Below are positions 16,856 to 26,107 of a stretch of DNA of 64,000 nucleotides, in pieces; the stretch's first letter is position 1; each line of letters opens with the position of its first letter. A program made the translations under genes and the position numbers. The DNA is from Marinobacter sp. 2_MG-2023. Lineage in GTDB: Bacteria; Pseudomonadota; Gammaproteobacteria; Pseudomonadales; Oleiphilaceae. The notes under the pieces were generated by a model, which did not search any database, had not been told where the DNA came from, and saw only the letters and a list, made by a program, of their open reading frames with translations. Location of the stretch: NCBI RefSeq assembly GCF_030546935.1, contig NZ_JAUOPH010000004.1, positions 124,001 through 188,000 of the forward strand, read 5' to 3'.

Positions 16856-17139
16856 TGTTTAAAGCTCCAAAACAATATCGTAAACGCGTTCATACCGGGT
16901 ATAAGCCGGCGTGTTTCAACCCCGGCAATTCTACCCGCAGATCAGCCCCGCCGATACGGGGCAAGCGGACACTATAGGCCATTCCGCAAAAAGCTTCCCG
17001 ACCCTATAACCGGATTCGCATAAGAAATAGCATTTTGATGTAAGCTATGATTCATTGTGGCCATCGCACGTGCCCTCACCTGATACCAGGATGAAGCATA
17101 TGCATGGTCGGTGCGCTTACGGCTAAATTGAAAGGTTCT

Positions 17140-17994
17140 ATGAAAGTACCCAAGAGATTACAGCCCCTGGTCGACGACGGCCTGGTGGATGAAGTGCTTT
17201 ACCAGCTCATGAGCGGCAAAGAAGCACAGGTTTACGTTGTAAGGTGCGGTGAGCAGGTGCGCTGCGCCAAGGTGTTCAAAGAAGCGCAGAAGCGGAGTTT
17301 CAAGCAGGCTGTTGAGTATCAGGAAGGCAGAAAGGTACGCAACAGTCGCCGCGCCCGGGCGATGAGCAAAAAAACCCGCTACGGCCAGAAAGAACAGGAA
17401 GATGCCTGGCTTAATGCGGAAGTGGACGCCCTGTACCGGCTGGCTGAGGCTGGTGTGCGCGTACCAGCCCCCATGGGTTTTGTTGACGGCGTGCTACTGA
17501 TGGAACTGATTGCCGACGCCGATGGTAAAGCCGCTCCACGCCTGGATGACGTGACTCTCACGCCAGAACAGGCCCGGGATTACCATGGGCGGGTGATAGC
17601 AGAAATTGTGCGAATGCTGAGCGCCGGCCTTATACATGGTGACCTGTCAGAATTTAACGTTCTGGTAGACAGCAACGGACCCGTGATCATCGATCTGCCA
17701 CAGGCGGTGAACGCCGCAGGCAACAACAACGCCGAACGTATGCTGGAGCGGGATGTAGACAACATGCGCCGCTATTTTGCCAAGTACGCACCCGACCTGC
17801 TTGTTACGGATTACGGCAAGGAGATCTGGGCTCTGTACGAAAGCGGCGACCTGCATCCTGACAGTAAACTCACCGGGTGTTTCGAGCACGATACCCACAG
17901 CGCCGATGTCGCCGAGCTTATGGCCGTAATTGACGCGGCGAAAGAGGAAGAACGAGAGCGGCTGGAACGCATGCAGGACGACGACGAGGATTAG
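17140..17994 (+). CDS. RIO-type serine protein kinase
   Basis: 284 residues from the ATG at 17140, which follows GAAAGG; an ATG at 17104 would add 12 residues without support. The protein begins MKVPKRLQPLVDDGLVDEV, typical of the bacterial RIO1-like family related to PA4780. Motifs: MSGKEAQVYVVRCG (nucleotide loop), catalytic HGDLSEFN (His166, Asp168) and VIIDLPQ, the RIO metal-binding Asp in place of DFG. The C-terminal tail is acidic (DDDED). Family members autophosphorylate on Ser and are thought to act in stress or translation, but targets are not known. It is convergent with the following methyltransferase-like gene. Confidence 0.9.
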   Translation: MKVPKRLQPLVDDGLVDEVLYQLMSGKEAQVYVVRCGEQVRCAKVFKEAQKRSFKQAVEYQEGRKVRNSRRARAMSKKTRYGQKEQEDAWLNAEVDALYRLAEAGVRVPAPMGFVDGVLLMELIADADGKAAPRLDDVTLTPEQARDYHGRVIAEIVRMLSAGLIHGDLSEFNVLVDSNGPVIIDLPQAVNAAGNNNAERMLERDVDNMRRYFAKYAPDLLVTDYGKEIWALYESGDLHPDSKLTGCFEHDTHSADVAELMAVIDAAKEEERERLERMQDDDED

Positions 17995-18012
17995 TACGCC
18001 TCGTCACCGTAA

Positions 18013-18687
18013 CTACCAGGCTAGCCATATAACGTGCTTTGCCCCTTTGCCGGGGCGGTGGGCTCTTACGGTTACAGCCTCAGCCGAAAGGCCGGCACGC
18101 TTCAGGCGTTCGGTAAACGCCGGGTCCTGCCCGGCTGACCAGTAGGCCAGAACCCCCTCTGGCCGCAATGCTTCCTGCGCTGCAGCAATGCCCGCAGAAG
18201 AATACAGCCAGTCATTTTCTTTACGTGTAAGGCCCTCCGGGCCATTATCGATATCCAGCATAATGGCATCGTAACCGCCCGGAGAATCCTTGATCAGTTG
18301 CACAACATCACCAATGTGCACCCGTGCACGTGAGTCTTTCAGCGGATAGCCGGAAGCGCTGCCCAAAGGGCCCAGATTCCACTGCTCTACCTCGGGCACC
18401 AGTTCTGCAACCGTCACTTCTGCAGCATCTCCCAGAGACTGCAAGGCCGCCGCAAGGGTAAACCCCATGCCCAGCCCTCCGATCAACACCTTCGGGGCAG
18501 AATGATCCGCAATGCGTTCACACGCCAGGGTTGCAAGCGCATCCTCAGACCCATGCAGCCGAGTGTTCATCAACTCACCGCTTGTGCCGGCAATACGAAT
18601 GGAGAACTCATCGTTACGCTGCAACAGGCGCAGTTCTGTGCCCTTGCCAGGGATAATTGCCGTGCCTAGCAACTCGAAGCGAGCCAT
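18013..18687 (-). CDS. Spermidine synthase-like Rossmann protein
   Basis: 224 residues with a class I methyltransferase-like fold of the polyamine synthase type. The motif VLIGGLGMGFTLAAAL is the glycine-rich nucleoside-binding loop, followed by VTVAELVPEVEQWN (acidic end of strand 2) and YDAIMLDIDNGPEGL, the region corresponding to the catalytic Asp loop of spermidine synthases. The N-terminal tetramerisation strands of true SpeE proteins are partly present (TELRLLQRNDEFSIRIAG). Whether it makes a polyamine or has another aminopropyl or methyl transfer role is unclear; no speD is nearby. Confidence 0.75.
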   Translation of the reverse strand: MARFELLGTAIIPGKGTELRLLQRNDEFSIRIAGTSGELMNTRLHGSEDALATLACERIADHSAPKVLIGGLGMGFTLAAALQSLGDAAEVTVAELVPEVEQWNLGPLGSASGYPLKDSRARVHIGDVVQLIKDSPGGYDAIMLDIDNGPEGLTRKENDWLYSSAGIAAAQEALRPEGVLAYWSAGQDPAFTERLKRAGLSAEAVTVRAHRPGKGAKHVIWLAW

Positions 18688-18739
18688 AAAAACCTCTGTA
18701 AATGGAAATCCCGGGGGTGCGGGTGGGAGATAAAATAGC

Positions 18740-19180
18740 TCAGATTTGAGCGAGAATATTTCGTTCCGTTTGACCAGGTAATACCCCCGTCAACCAGGCC
18801 TCAGTAACAACTTCGCTATGTTGATTGGAGAGCACTGCTTCCGCCTTTGCACGGTTGCGCTCATCCACTTCGGTAATGGTGAAGACGCAGGTAATGGTAT
18901 CGCCAAAATAGACGGGCCGGCGGAACCGGAAGTTCATACCGGATGCAAGCCAGCCAACCTGGCCACCGACCTCGGTGATCATGCCCCCGACCAGCAAACC
19001 ATGGCAGATTTTACCCCGAAAACCCTTGGCAACAGCAAAGTGTTCATCATAATGAATCGGGTTTGCATCACCGCTGATTTCGCCGAAGGCTATGGTGTCA
19101 CTCTCGGAAAAGGTACGGGTAACCGTAAAAACGTCACCAGCCGTGAGACCCCGAATGGCCTGCTCTCGAATTTGCGTCAC
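18740..19180 (-). CDS. MaoC-family enoyl-CoA hydratase (PhaJ-like)
   Basis: 146 residues with the hot-dog hydratase 2 motif: FSESDTIAFGEISGDANPIHYDEHFA, whose Asp and His (D-x4-H in DANPIH) are the catalytic pair, then FRGKICHGLLVGGMITEVGG. These enzymes hydrate trans-2-enoyl-CoA to R-3-hydroxyacyl-CoA, supplying polyhydroxyalkanoate precursors or acting in fatty acid metabolism. No PHA synthase is in the window. It is on the same strand as the gene downstream of it, with a 52-bp gap. Confidence 0.85.
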   Translation of the reverse strand: MTQIREQAIRGLTAGDVFTVTRTFSESDTIAFGEISGDANPIHYDEHFAVAKGFRGKICHGLLVGGMITEVGGQVGWLASGMNFRFRRPVYFGDTITCVFTITEVDERNRAKAEAVLSNQHSEVVTEAWLTGVLPGQTERNILAQI

Positions 19181-19310
19181 TCAGGTCTCTCCGGGATCTC
19201 GGTTTAAGGTTCAGGCTCGCGCTAGGCGGCACTTTAACACATTCAGCCACCCGACTTTGTTCAGCTAGCGGCCATCACTCTGCAATTGGCGCGCATCAGC
19301 CAAAAACTGA

Positions 19311-21359
19311 TCAAACCTGATGAAACATCCGCGCGGTTCGCTCAAACGTCAGGGCCATGCGCTCGAACATACCCTCAATAGTTGCCGTTTGCGCATCCGG
19401 CTCTTTGGCATCGTAGATAGCCCTGAGCAGCCCTGCGCTCGCCTCCCTGAAGCGGGCGTTCACAATGCCACGGGAACTCAGCAAATATGTGTCAGCCAGC
19501 ACCTGCTGCCACTCAGCAAGTTTTGCATCCACTTCAGCACTTCGATGATTCTTGATCCGCCGCCGCAAACGAATGGACATATGACCGATGTTCAGCCCGG
19601 TAAAGCCCAGGTCGGTCATATTGCGGTTCGAGCTGCCCGAGCTCTGGTCATAATTAGCGAGCCGCAACAAGCGCTCTCCCATGCGGCCGTTGAACCAGTT
19701 TTCAGGACGGCGATGAAAATCGATACCCGTAAGGTCTCGCGCTGTTGCTTCAAGCAAACGGCGCTGCATTAACTGGCCGTCCGGTGGAGTAATGAGCTTG
19801 AATACCCAGTACAGAATACTGATACCCACGAAGAGCCCCAGCGCGTTGCTGGTGGCAACTTCCATGTTGAATGTCATATGGTTGCCCGGCTGCACAATAA
19901 GCGTGAAAGGAATGCACAGGCCCAGGCCATAAGGCAGGGTTTCCCGGTTTGCCAGGGCCAGCAACGCGACGAAATAAGGGCCGGCCAGTACAAGCGCCAG
20001 CAACTCGAAGTCTCCGCTACTCGTTGACAAAAGCCCCATACCAAAAAGCAGTGCCACTGGAATTGCGACCACAACACCGAGCAGCAAGCGTCGTAAGATA
20101 GACGTCAATACTACCCGGGAAAAACGGGCAAACATCACGGAGAATACAACCGGCATGATCATCAGCATTATGGCTGCAAGGCTGCCGGTGCTTAACCATA
20201 CTGCTGCCCCGATCAGGAACACCACAGCGGTCCGGAAGCCGTTAACGGCACCAACCAGCGGGTCACGGTGAGTTTTCAAACTAGACGCTTTCAGCAGTGT
20301 CTGATCACGGTTCTCAAGCGCGTTATAGGCCCGCAATACCATAGCCAGGTCCGCAACCAGCTCTGCAGCTGTCTGGGTGAGGCGAATCACAATAGCGGAT
20401 TCATTTACATACGCGGCCCGATGTTCAAGTAACGCGCGCCTCAACGCCTGGGCCTCAATGTAGGATTCCTCAAAGCTATCCACTTCAGCGACTTTTATGA
20501 AGTGGGCTCGCATGTCTTCCAATAACTTGCTGAACGCCGGCGAAACCAGATCCGGGTGGTTTCGTGGAAAACGCCCCATAATTTGCGTAACGGCCAGCAA
20601 CGACAACACTTTGTTGCAGAGCAGATTTGCCGCCCTGCTCCGCCCCGGCCCCTCTGGCCCTTCATAGGCGACCGCACTGGAATCGTCATTCAGCACAACC
20701 AGGGTTTCCAGGATCTGGTCCGCGTGCTGATGACGCTGTTCATGAGTACTGTTCGGGTCCAGCTCCAGCGAGAGATATTCAAGCGTGTCGTTGATAACAA
20801 CACGGGCATGGCGTCGAAGACTGGCTTTCACCGTGACGGGCCATAACAACTGGCTGACCAACATCGCACAGAGAGCACCCACAGTAATTTCGCTGATGCG
20901 CGACTGGGCGATATCAAACACCGCACGACTATCTGCCAGGTTGGGGGTAATCATCACCAACAGAACCACCAGCCCGGCCGTCATTCCTGACATGGCAAAG
21001 GCGTAAATAAAGTTGATGTTGTGCACCATGGACGAGGCGGCAGAATTCAGGCCAATCCAGAGCGTGAGACAGGCCAGGGCCAATAAGGGGTATGGCATGA
21101 AAAACGCCAGAATCAGAATCCCGACGCCACCACCCAGTACTGACCCCAGAATCTGACATGCGGCCTTTTCCGTCACCAACCCGCTTTCCGGCCGGATTTG
21201 CAAAAAGATGGCAGATACCAGTGCCCAATAGGGGCGGTCAAGCTGCAAGAACATAGCTACATACAATGCCAGTACTACGGACACCACCCCTTTGAGGGCA
21301 AAAATCACAGAACTTCTGTCAGGCATCAGAAGTTGGGCCAGGAGCGGGTGGAGCGTCAT
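19311..21359 (-). CDS. FUSC-family aromatic acid efflux permease (AaeB-like)
   Basis: 682 residues. Two blocks of about five to six membrane helices (roughly 1-170 and 375-520) are separated and followed by soluble helical regions, the layout of FUSC/AaeB proteins. The N-terminus DRSSVIFALKGVVSVVLALYVAMFLQLDRPYWALVSAIFLQIRPESGLV and the second-block PLVGAVNGFRTAVVFLIGAAVWLSTG are characteristic. It starts 13 bp downstream of an HlyD adaptor and behind a DUF1656 gene, which together form an AaeXAB-type efflux unit exporting aromatic carboxylates or other weak acids in characterised cases. The substrate here is not known. Confidence 0.9.
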   Translation of the reverse strand: MTLHPLLAQLLMPDRSSVIFALKGVVSVVLALYVAMFLQLDRPYWALVSAIFLQIRPESGLVTEKAACQILGSVLGGGVGILILAFFMPYPLLALACLTLWIGLNSAASSMVHNINFIYAFAMSGMTAGLVVLLVMITPNLADSRAVFDIAQSRISEITVGALCAMLVSQLLWPVTVKASLRRHARVVINDTLEYLSLELDPNSTHEQRHQHADQILETLVVLNDDSSAVAYEGPEGPGRSRAANLLCNKVLSLLAVTQIMGRFPRNHPDLVSPAFSKLLEDMRAHFIKVAEVDSFEESYIEAQALRRALLEHRAAYVNESAIVIRLTQTAAELVADLAMVLRAYNALENRDQTLLKASSLKTHRDPLVGAVNGFRTAVVFLIGAAVWLSTGSLAAIMLMIMPVVFSVMFARFSRVVLTSILRRLLLGVVVAIPVALLFGMGLLSTSSGDFELLALVLAGPYFVALLALANRETLPYGLGLCIPFTLIVQPGNHMTFNMEVATSNALGLFVGISILYWVFKLITPPDGQLMQRRLLEATARDLTGIDFHRRPENWFNGRMGERLLRLANYDQSSGSSNRNMTDLGFTGLNIGHMSIRLRRRIKNHRSAEVDAKLAEWQQVLADTYLLSSRGIVNARFREASAGLLRAIYDAKEPDAQTATIEGMFERMALTFERTARMFHQV

Positions 21360-21372
21360 GCAGGCTACTCCG

Positions 21373-22233
21373 TTACTCGGTTTCCAGGTATATGGAAGCC
21401 GTCATGCCCGCACTGATATTTACACCTTCAGGTATCGGGTCGAGCGCTATATCGACAGGAATGCGCTGGGCGAGCCGCACCCAGTTAAACGCTTGCTGTA
21501 CCTGAGGTAACATCTGGCTATCACTGCGGGTATTCGAATCCGCTATGCCCCGGGCAATACTGACGACCTTTCCGGTAAGCTTCTCATTGCCCGATAGCAG
21601 CGTAATTCGCGCCGCTTGCCCCACCTTGACCCTTTGCATCTTGGTTTCTTCGAAGTACCCGGTCACGTAAAAAGAATCACTTCTGATCAGCGATAATGCA
21701 GCATTTCCCCGCGAGGCATAATTGCCCTGGCGCAATGCAAAGTTATTCACTATGCCGCTTTCTGGCGCAAAGACCCTTGTCCGCTCAAGGTCGATTCGTG
21801 CGGTATCGAGCTCGGCCTGTGCAAGTTGAAAACTGGCTTCTGCAGATTCGGCGCGAATACGGAATGTTTCCAGGCTTCCGAGGCTGACGGTCTGGCGATC
21901 GGCTACCTTTTGCCGGTTTTCATACTGATGCCTGGCGAGCTCCATGGCGATACGTTCCTGAACAAGTCGGGCACTCGCTTCGGCAGATTTCGCGCGGTAG
22001 CGCGTATCATCAATGGTAAAAAGCAGATCACCCCTGCTGACAGCCTGATTGTTTTTCACATTCAGCCCCGTTACCCAGCCAGAAACGTCCGGAGCGATGG
22101 TGATAACATCCGCCCGAATCCGGCCGTCCCGCGTCCAGGGTGAATAGAGATAGTAATTCCAGACCCAGACTCCAGCTGCAACTGCAGCCGCCACCACCAG
22201 CAAAGTAATCCCGATACGCCCCGGTTTTCCCAT
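21373..22233 (-). CDS. HlyD-family periplasmic adaptor (AaeA-like)
   Basis: 286 residues. One N-terminal membrane anchor (IGITLLVVAAAVAAGVWVW) is followed by WTRDGRIRADVITIAPDVSGWVTGLNVKNNQAVSRGDLLFTID, the first half of a biotinyl-lipoyl-like domain, a helical hairpin rich in Ala, Glu, Arg (about residues 80-150), and the second lipoyl half RVFAPESGIVNNFALRQGNYASRG. The adaptor would connect the FUSC permease to an outer-membrane channel encoded elsewhere. It lies between the DUF1656 and FUSC genes with gaps of 9 and 13 bp, so the three are co-transcribed. Confidence 0.92.
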   Translation of the reverse strand: MGKPGRIGITLLVVAAAVAAGVWVWNYYLYSPWTRDGRIRADVITIAPDVSGWVTGLNVKNNQAVSRGDLLFTIDDTRYRAKSAEASARLVQERIAMELARHQYENRQKVADRQTVSLGSLETFRIRAESAEASFQLAQAELDTARIDLERTRVFAPESGIVNNFALRQGNYASRGNAALSLIRSDSFYVTGYFEETKMQRVKVGQAARITLLSGNEKLTGKVVSIARGIADSNTRSDSQMLPQVQQAFNWVRLAQRIPVDIALDPIPEGVNISAGMTASIYLETE

Positions 22234-22242
22234 GAGAGTCTC

Positions 22243-22443
22243 TTAATCCCCGAACAAATAAACGATAGCCGCCAGATAACAAACGAAGACACCCACATCA
22301 AACCAGGCTTCCTTCCAGATGTACCGGCGCAGTCCCAGATAATGCAGCAGCAGTCGCGTAGCGGCCGTAAGAATAAACGCAAGAGGCGCAATCACCAGCA
22401 ACGGGCTGAACAGCATCCCGCCAATACTCATCTCATGAAGCAT
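22243..22443 (-). CDS. DUF1656 (AaeX-like) small membrane protein
   Basis: 66 residues from the ATG at 22443 (an AAAGG lies somewhat far upstream); a second ATG at 22431 would give 62 residues. The sequence MLHEMSIGGMLFSPLLVIAPLAFILTAA and the tail WFDVGVFVCYLAAIVYLFG form two membrane helices with the typical DUF1656 pattern and length. A longer frame up to 22587 would run into the divergent mtfA gene. In AaeXAB systems the small X protein precedes adaptor and permease, as here, but its function is not known. Confidence 0.85.
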   Translation of the reverse strand: MLHEMSIGGMLFSPLLVIAPLAFILTAATRLLLHYLGLRRYIWKEAWFDVGVFVCYLAAIVYLFGD

Positions 22444-22574
22444 ATAGAACACGGGCCTTTTGAAGAAATACCGAACGACTTGCCCCAAGCGATTGATCAT
22501 AGTTGCCGCAGAGGCAATTGGCCAATCCGTATATGCTAGAGTGACAGCTATATTTATAATGCGAGCTCTGAAAA

Positions 22575-23402
22575 ATGTCGTCCGCAACTGTATTTGCTGT
22601 GTTCGCCGTTGCCTTCATCGCTTCGGCCGTCTTCTATCTGTTCTTCTACAGATCCTGGCGGCGGGAGCGGGAACTGCAGCAACCCTTTCCGCAAGCCTGG
22701 CGAAAGCACCTGCGATCAACCGTGCCTCTATATCGCCAGTTACCGAAGCAGCTACAGAAAACTCTGGAAAAGCAGGTTCAGCTATTCCTCGCTGAAAAAA
22801 ACTTCTATGGATGCGACGGCTTTGAAGTGAATGACCGCGTGCGGGTAGCGATCGCCGGGCACGCCTGCCTTTTGACGCTCATGCGCTCGTATGCGGATTA
22901 CAACGAGGTTCGCAGCATTCTTGTTTATCCTGATGTCTACAGGGTCGAAGCTTCGGAGCGCGATGGCATGGTGGTTGGCGTCAGCAACCAGGTTCGGGCG
23001 GGCGAGGCGTCATCTCTGGGTCAAATAGTACTGGCCTGGGCGGAGTGTGAAAGTGGAGCCATGCAGCCCGGGACGGCGCACAATGTGATCCTCCACGAAT
23101 TTGCTCACCAGCTGGACTACCTGGATGGCACCGCAGACGGCGCACCGCCGCTAAGCGGGGAGCAAGCCGATGAATGGCAACAGACCATGACCATCGCCTA
23201 TGACAATCTCCGACACTCCCTAAGGCACCGGCGCAAGAGCTGGCTGGACCCCTACGGCGCCACAAAACCCGCCGAGTTCTTTGCAGTGCTGACAGAAACC
23301 TTCTATCAGCAACCGCAACACCTGAAAGACCAACAGCCAGCGGTTTATGATCTGCTCAGCGATTTCTACCGAATAGACCCTGGCGAGTTAATCCAGCACT
23401 AG
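22575..23402 (+). CDS. mtfA: MtfA-type zinc metallopeptidase (M90)
   Basis: 275 residues. An N-terminal hydrophobic helix (VFAVFAVAFIASAVFYLFFY) is more membrane-like than E. coli MtfA, so this form is probably membrane-anchored. The catalytic site is HEFAHQLDYLDG (His174, Glu175, His178), preceded by VLAWAECESGAMQPGTAHNVILHE, and the C-terminal AEFFAVLTETFYQQP provides the conserved second Glu of the family. E. coli MtfA is a cytosolic aminopeptidase that binds the repressor Mlc. No ptsG or mlc is nearby. The gene is divergent from the efflux operon and ends 8 bp before a convergent crotonase gene. Confidence 0.9.
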   Translation: MSSATVFAVFAVAFIASAVFYLFFYRSWRRERELQQPFPQAWRKHLRSTVPLYRQLPKQLQKTLEKQVQLFLAEKNFYGCDGFEVNDRVRVAIAGHACLLTLMRSYADYNEVRSILVYPDVYRVEASERDGMVVGVSNQVRAGEASSLGQIVLAWAECESGAMQPGTAHNVILHEFAHQLDYLDGTADGAPPLSGEQADEWQQTMTIAYDNLRHSLRHRRKSWLDPYGATKPAEFFAVLTETFYQQPQHLKDQQPAVYDLLSDFYRIDPGELIQH

Positions 23403-23410
23403 CTTGTCTA

Positions 23411-24109
23411 TCAACCTGAAATGCCCAGGCTTTCCGAATCTTTCTCGATGGACCGATCCAGCAGCTCCAGATAACCGGCTTTGGCTTTAAGTTTGGTCTG
23501 GGCGTGTGCTCTCATGTTCAGCTTCCGGAACGCTTGGGCCAGCTCACTCGCACGGTTCATAAGCTGCTCTGGCGCAACAACCTCATCAAGGAAGCCGGCT
23601 GCCACAGCGCCTCCAGGGGAGTAGATTTCAGCATTGATAACCGAACGGTAAAAGTGAGCAGGAGCCAAACGATGCCGTGCAATCTCGATGCCGGCATGGT
23701 GCATGGTCATACCGATCGCCACTTCATTGAGCCCAAGCTTGAAGTCGCCTTCAATGCCAACCCGGTAGTCGACAGACAACATTATAAACGCGCCCTTGGC
23801 AATGGCGTGACCGCTGCATGCCCCGATAACCGGCAATGGAAACGCCGCCAGGCGGCGGGTCAGTTTTGAGCCCACAGTGACCAGTGCCGCCGCCTCTTTC
23901 ATGCCCTTCTGCATTTCCTTCAGGTCATAGCCCCCGGAAAAGATACCCGGCTGCCCTGACAGGATAACCACGGCCTTATCTTGTTCTGCCTGGTCCAGGG
24001 CCTTGTTCAGCTGTTCGAACACTTCGTGGCTGAGGGCATTGGCCTTGCCGTTATTAATAACGATTGTCGCGACACCATCGTTCAGCGAGTAATCTACAAA
24101 GTCCGTCAC
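23411..24109 (-). CDS. Crotonase/enoyl-CoA hydratase-family protein
   Basis: 232 residues of the crotonase fold. The first oxyanion motif is GQPGIFSGGYDLKEMQ and the second is GACSGHAIAKGAFIMLSVDYRVG. The usual catalytic Glu pair is not clearly conserved: the region LGLNEVAIGMTMHHAGIEIARHRL has one Glu in the expected place. The protein is shorter than typical enoyl-CoA hydratases (about 260) and could act as hydratase, isomerase or thioesterase on acyl-CoA. It lies convergent with mtfA. Confidence 0.8.
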   Translation of the reverse strand: MTDFVDYSLNDGVATIVINNGKANALSHEVFEQLNKALDQAEQDKAVVILSGQPGIFSGGYDLKEMQKGMKEAAALVTVGSKLTRRLAAFPLPVIGACSGHAIAKGAFIMLSVDYRVGIEGDFKLGLNEVAIGMTMHHAGIEIARHRLAPAHFYRSVINAEIYSPGGAVAAGFLDEVVAPEQLMNRASELAQAFRKLNMRAHAQTKLKAKAGYLELLDRSIEKDSESLGISG

Positions 24110-24216
24110 CGGCGTTTCCTCTTGGTGGAGTTAGGTGTGAATGCGCAGAACTTTGCCAGCTTATGCTGGCCGCCACAAATCATTCTTCAACCAATGCCGG
24201 TTTCTGCCAGATTTCA

Positions 24217-25698
24217 TCAGGTGCGGTGCTGAAGATTCAGCCGCAACTGAGCGCTGAAACCTTTTTTCGATGACAGAGGAATCAGGTAACTGTCACCATC
24301 AGTTTCAGCCTTGCTTCCTCCACGTTCGCTCCATTGCTCATCTGTGGTGACATAGCGCAGGTTCCAGCCGTCACCGGCAGGCGTCATTTTCAGCGTGAGC
24401 GTGTCTCGGTACAAGTATTCGCCCTCCACCCTGTGTTCTGTCCACAATGCACCATCAATAAAGTAATCCGTTGCGGATACCGCAAGCTCGACAGTCATTA
24501 CCATGGTTCGCCCTCGATCAACCGTGATTTTCGAGCTATCCAGGAACGTCGAAAACAGCACCGGAGAGCGAGCTGAATCAAGCCCAGCCTGAGAGGGTTT
24601 CATCATCTCGTCGAACTTTCTCAGCACGGCACTGAACGTTTCTTTGCGCCTTTCTGTCAACCGAAAGCTACGAGGCCCCCGGGGCGACACGACAACCTCG
24701 AAATAATAGGAAGCACGGACTCGTCTGCCCCCCTGCTTCGCCTTTTCGACAGACGGTGGCAGTGGCAGGGATTCAACCTCCATCACCCCATCGACGCGAA
24801 CATCACCGAACAAAAATCGCACCATGTTCTGGTAGCCGTCTTCGGAATTAACGATGCCATATGGGCCACTGTGACTGCGATAAACAAAAGCCCTGGGCGC
24901 TCCCTGAACGCTGGCGTTCTCTATCGCAACCAGCCCGTCACTCATCTTGCCGGCAAGCCACTTGGATACGCCCTTGGCCGCCCCATAGTCTTGCTGATTG
25001 GTCCCGACCAGGCAGAAAAAGCGGTCTGGATCGAATTTGCCATCAAGGGTATCCACTCTCTCCGGCTTGCCATCCAGATCGAGATATTCCGCCATGGTTT
25101 TCCGGTTGAAGTTATTGATATCCCAAAGCCCGAGAAACGAAGGGACATTAATGCCAGCCATCTCGATACCATTGTGGGGCGTAGCATAGGTAAACACCTT
25201 ATCCACAATGTTGCGCATCGGCGGGTTATTAATACCGTCATTCTGCAGCAGGCAACGACAAACCAGGCCGCCCATGGAATGCGCGACAAGATGCACCCGG
25301 AATTCCCCAAGCAACTCAGGGTCATCACCACAAAGCTGTTGCCGGATATTCAGAATCAGATCCCTGAGCTGCAACGCAGCGGCAGGAATGGACAGCGGCT
25401 TGCCTTCACCAAAATCCCTGTCGGCCTGATCGTAATAACGGTAAACAACAAGGGTTTTATGAGTAATGTCCCGGTCGACCTCAGCACCATCGGAAAAGGC
25501 ATCGGTATAACCGTAATCCTTCATCAGGCGCATCATCGGAGATTCAAAAATTTGCTTGTAGATGGCTCCATCCCAGGACTGGCGAACTTTCGTCGCGCCC
25601 AGGTTAAAGCCCATATAGGGCATGGATACAGTATCGGCAATTTCATTGGCCGTCATGGCATAGCCACGAACATAAATGATGGGATGGAACTGGCTCAT
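24217..25698 (-). CDS. Alpha/beta hydrolase with PGAP1/lipase-like domain
   Basis: 493 residues. The N-terminal domain opens with HPIIYVRGYAMT and carries LVAHSMGGLVCRCLLQ, an AHSMGG nucleophile elbow, then TYATPHNG, the pattern of triacylglycerol lipase/PGAP1-type hydrolases. A likely catalytic His occurs in YRSHSGPYG. The C-terminal 170 residues (from about residue 310) form a beta-rich region of unknown type. No signal peptide is evident. The ATG at 25698 has AAAGGAAG upstream. The substrate is unknown; the protein is larger than typical secreted lipases. Confidence 0.75.
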   Translation of the reverse strand: MSQFHPIIYVRGYAMTANEIADTVSMPYMGFNLGATKVRQSWDGAIYKQIFESPMMRLMKDYGYTDAFSDGAEVDRDITHKTLVVYRYYDQADRDFGEGKPLSIPAAALQLRDLILNIRQQLCGDDPELLGEFRVHLVAHSMGGLVCRCLLQNDGINNPPMRNIVDKVFTYATPHNGIEMAGINVPSFLGLWDINNFNRKTMAEYLDLDGKPERVDTLDGKFDPDRFFCLVGTNQQDYGAAKGVSKWLAGKMSDGLVAIENASVQGAPRAFVYRSHSGPYGIVNSEDGYQNMVRFLFGDVRVDGVMEVESLPLPPSVEKAKQGGRRVRASYYFEVVVSPRGPRSFRLTERRKETFSAVLRKFDEMMKPSQAGLDSARSPVLFSTFLDSSKITVDRGRTMVMTVELAVSATDYFIDGALWTEHRVEGEYLYRDTLTLKMTPAGDGWNLRYVTTDEQWSERGGSKAETDGDSYLIPLSSKKGFSAQLRLNLQHRT

Positions 25699-25879
25699 GA
25701 GACATGCTTCCTTTCAGGCTGATCCTGCCCGACAGGCATGCGATATTCGTTCCGAAAGTCTCTTTATGATGAAGCTGCGAGCACTTGGACCCTTAGGGGT
25801 CAAGCTGTTTCAGGTTGGCTTGGCAGAAGTGTAAAAAAGGCTGACGAACAAAATCCCCCGGAGCTGCCTATCCTTTGTC

Positions 25880-26059
25880 TCAGAAAAAATAATACCGAAC
25901 CATTTGAGCCACGATCAGCAAGGCCACCAAGGGGAAAATAAACCTTGTAAGGTTGCCGTAGTTACGCGATTCGCCTTTCGGAGCATATTTCTCAACCAGA
26001 GGCAGAATAACGATCAACGCCACGAAAAGAACGGCGAGAATAATCAGCAAAGTTTCCAT
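25880..26059 (-). CDS. 59-residue two-helix membrane peptide
   Basis: A short reading frame from ATG at 26059 to TGA at 25880-25882. It starts METLLIILAVLFVALIVILP and ends FPLVALLIVAQMVRYYFF, that is two hydrophobic helices separated by a polar linker (VEKYAPKGESRNYGNLTRF). Helix-linker-helix symmetry and the charged loop strongly suggest a real small inner-membrane protein. A clear Shine-Dalgarno is lacking (TGGGA upstream). It lies 48 bp downstream of another small membrane protein gene on the same strand. Function unknown. Confidence 0.6.
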   Translation of the reverse strand: METLLIILAVLFVALIVILPLVEKYAPKGESRNYGNLTRFIFPLVALLIVAQMVRYYFF

Positions 26060-26107
26060 AAGTTGTGTCCCATCTGGCTAGTTCCTTTTAACGAAGGCCG
26101 GGGTTGC

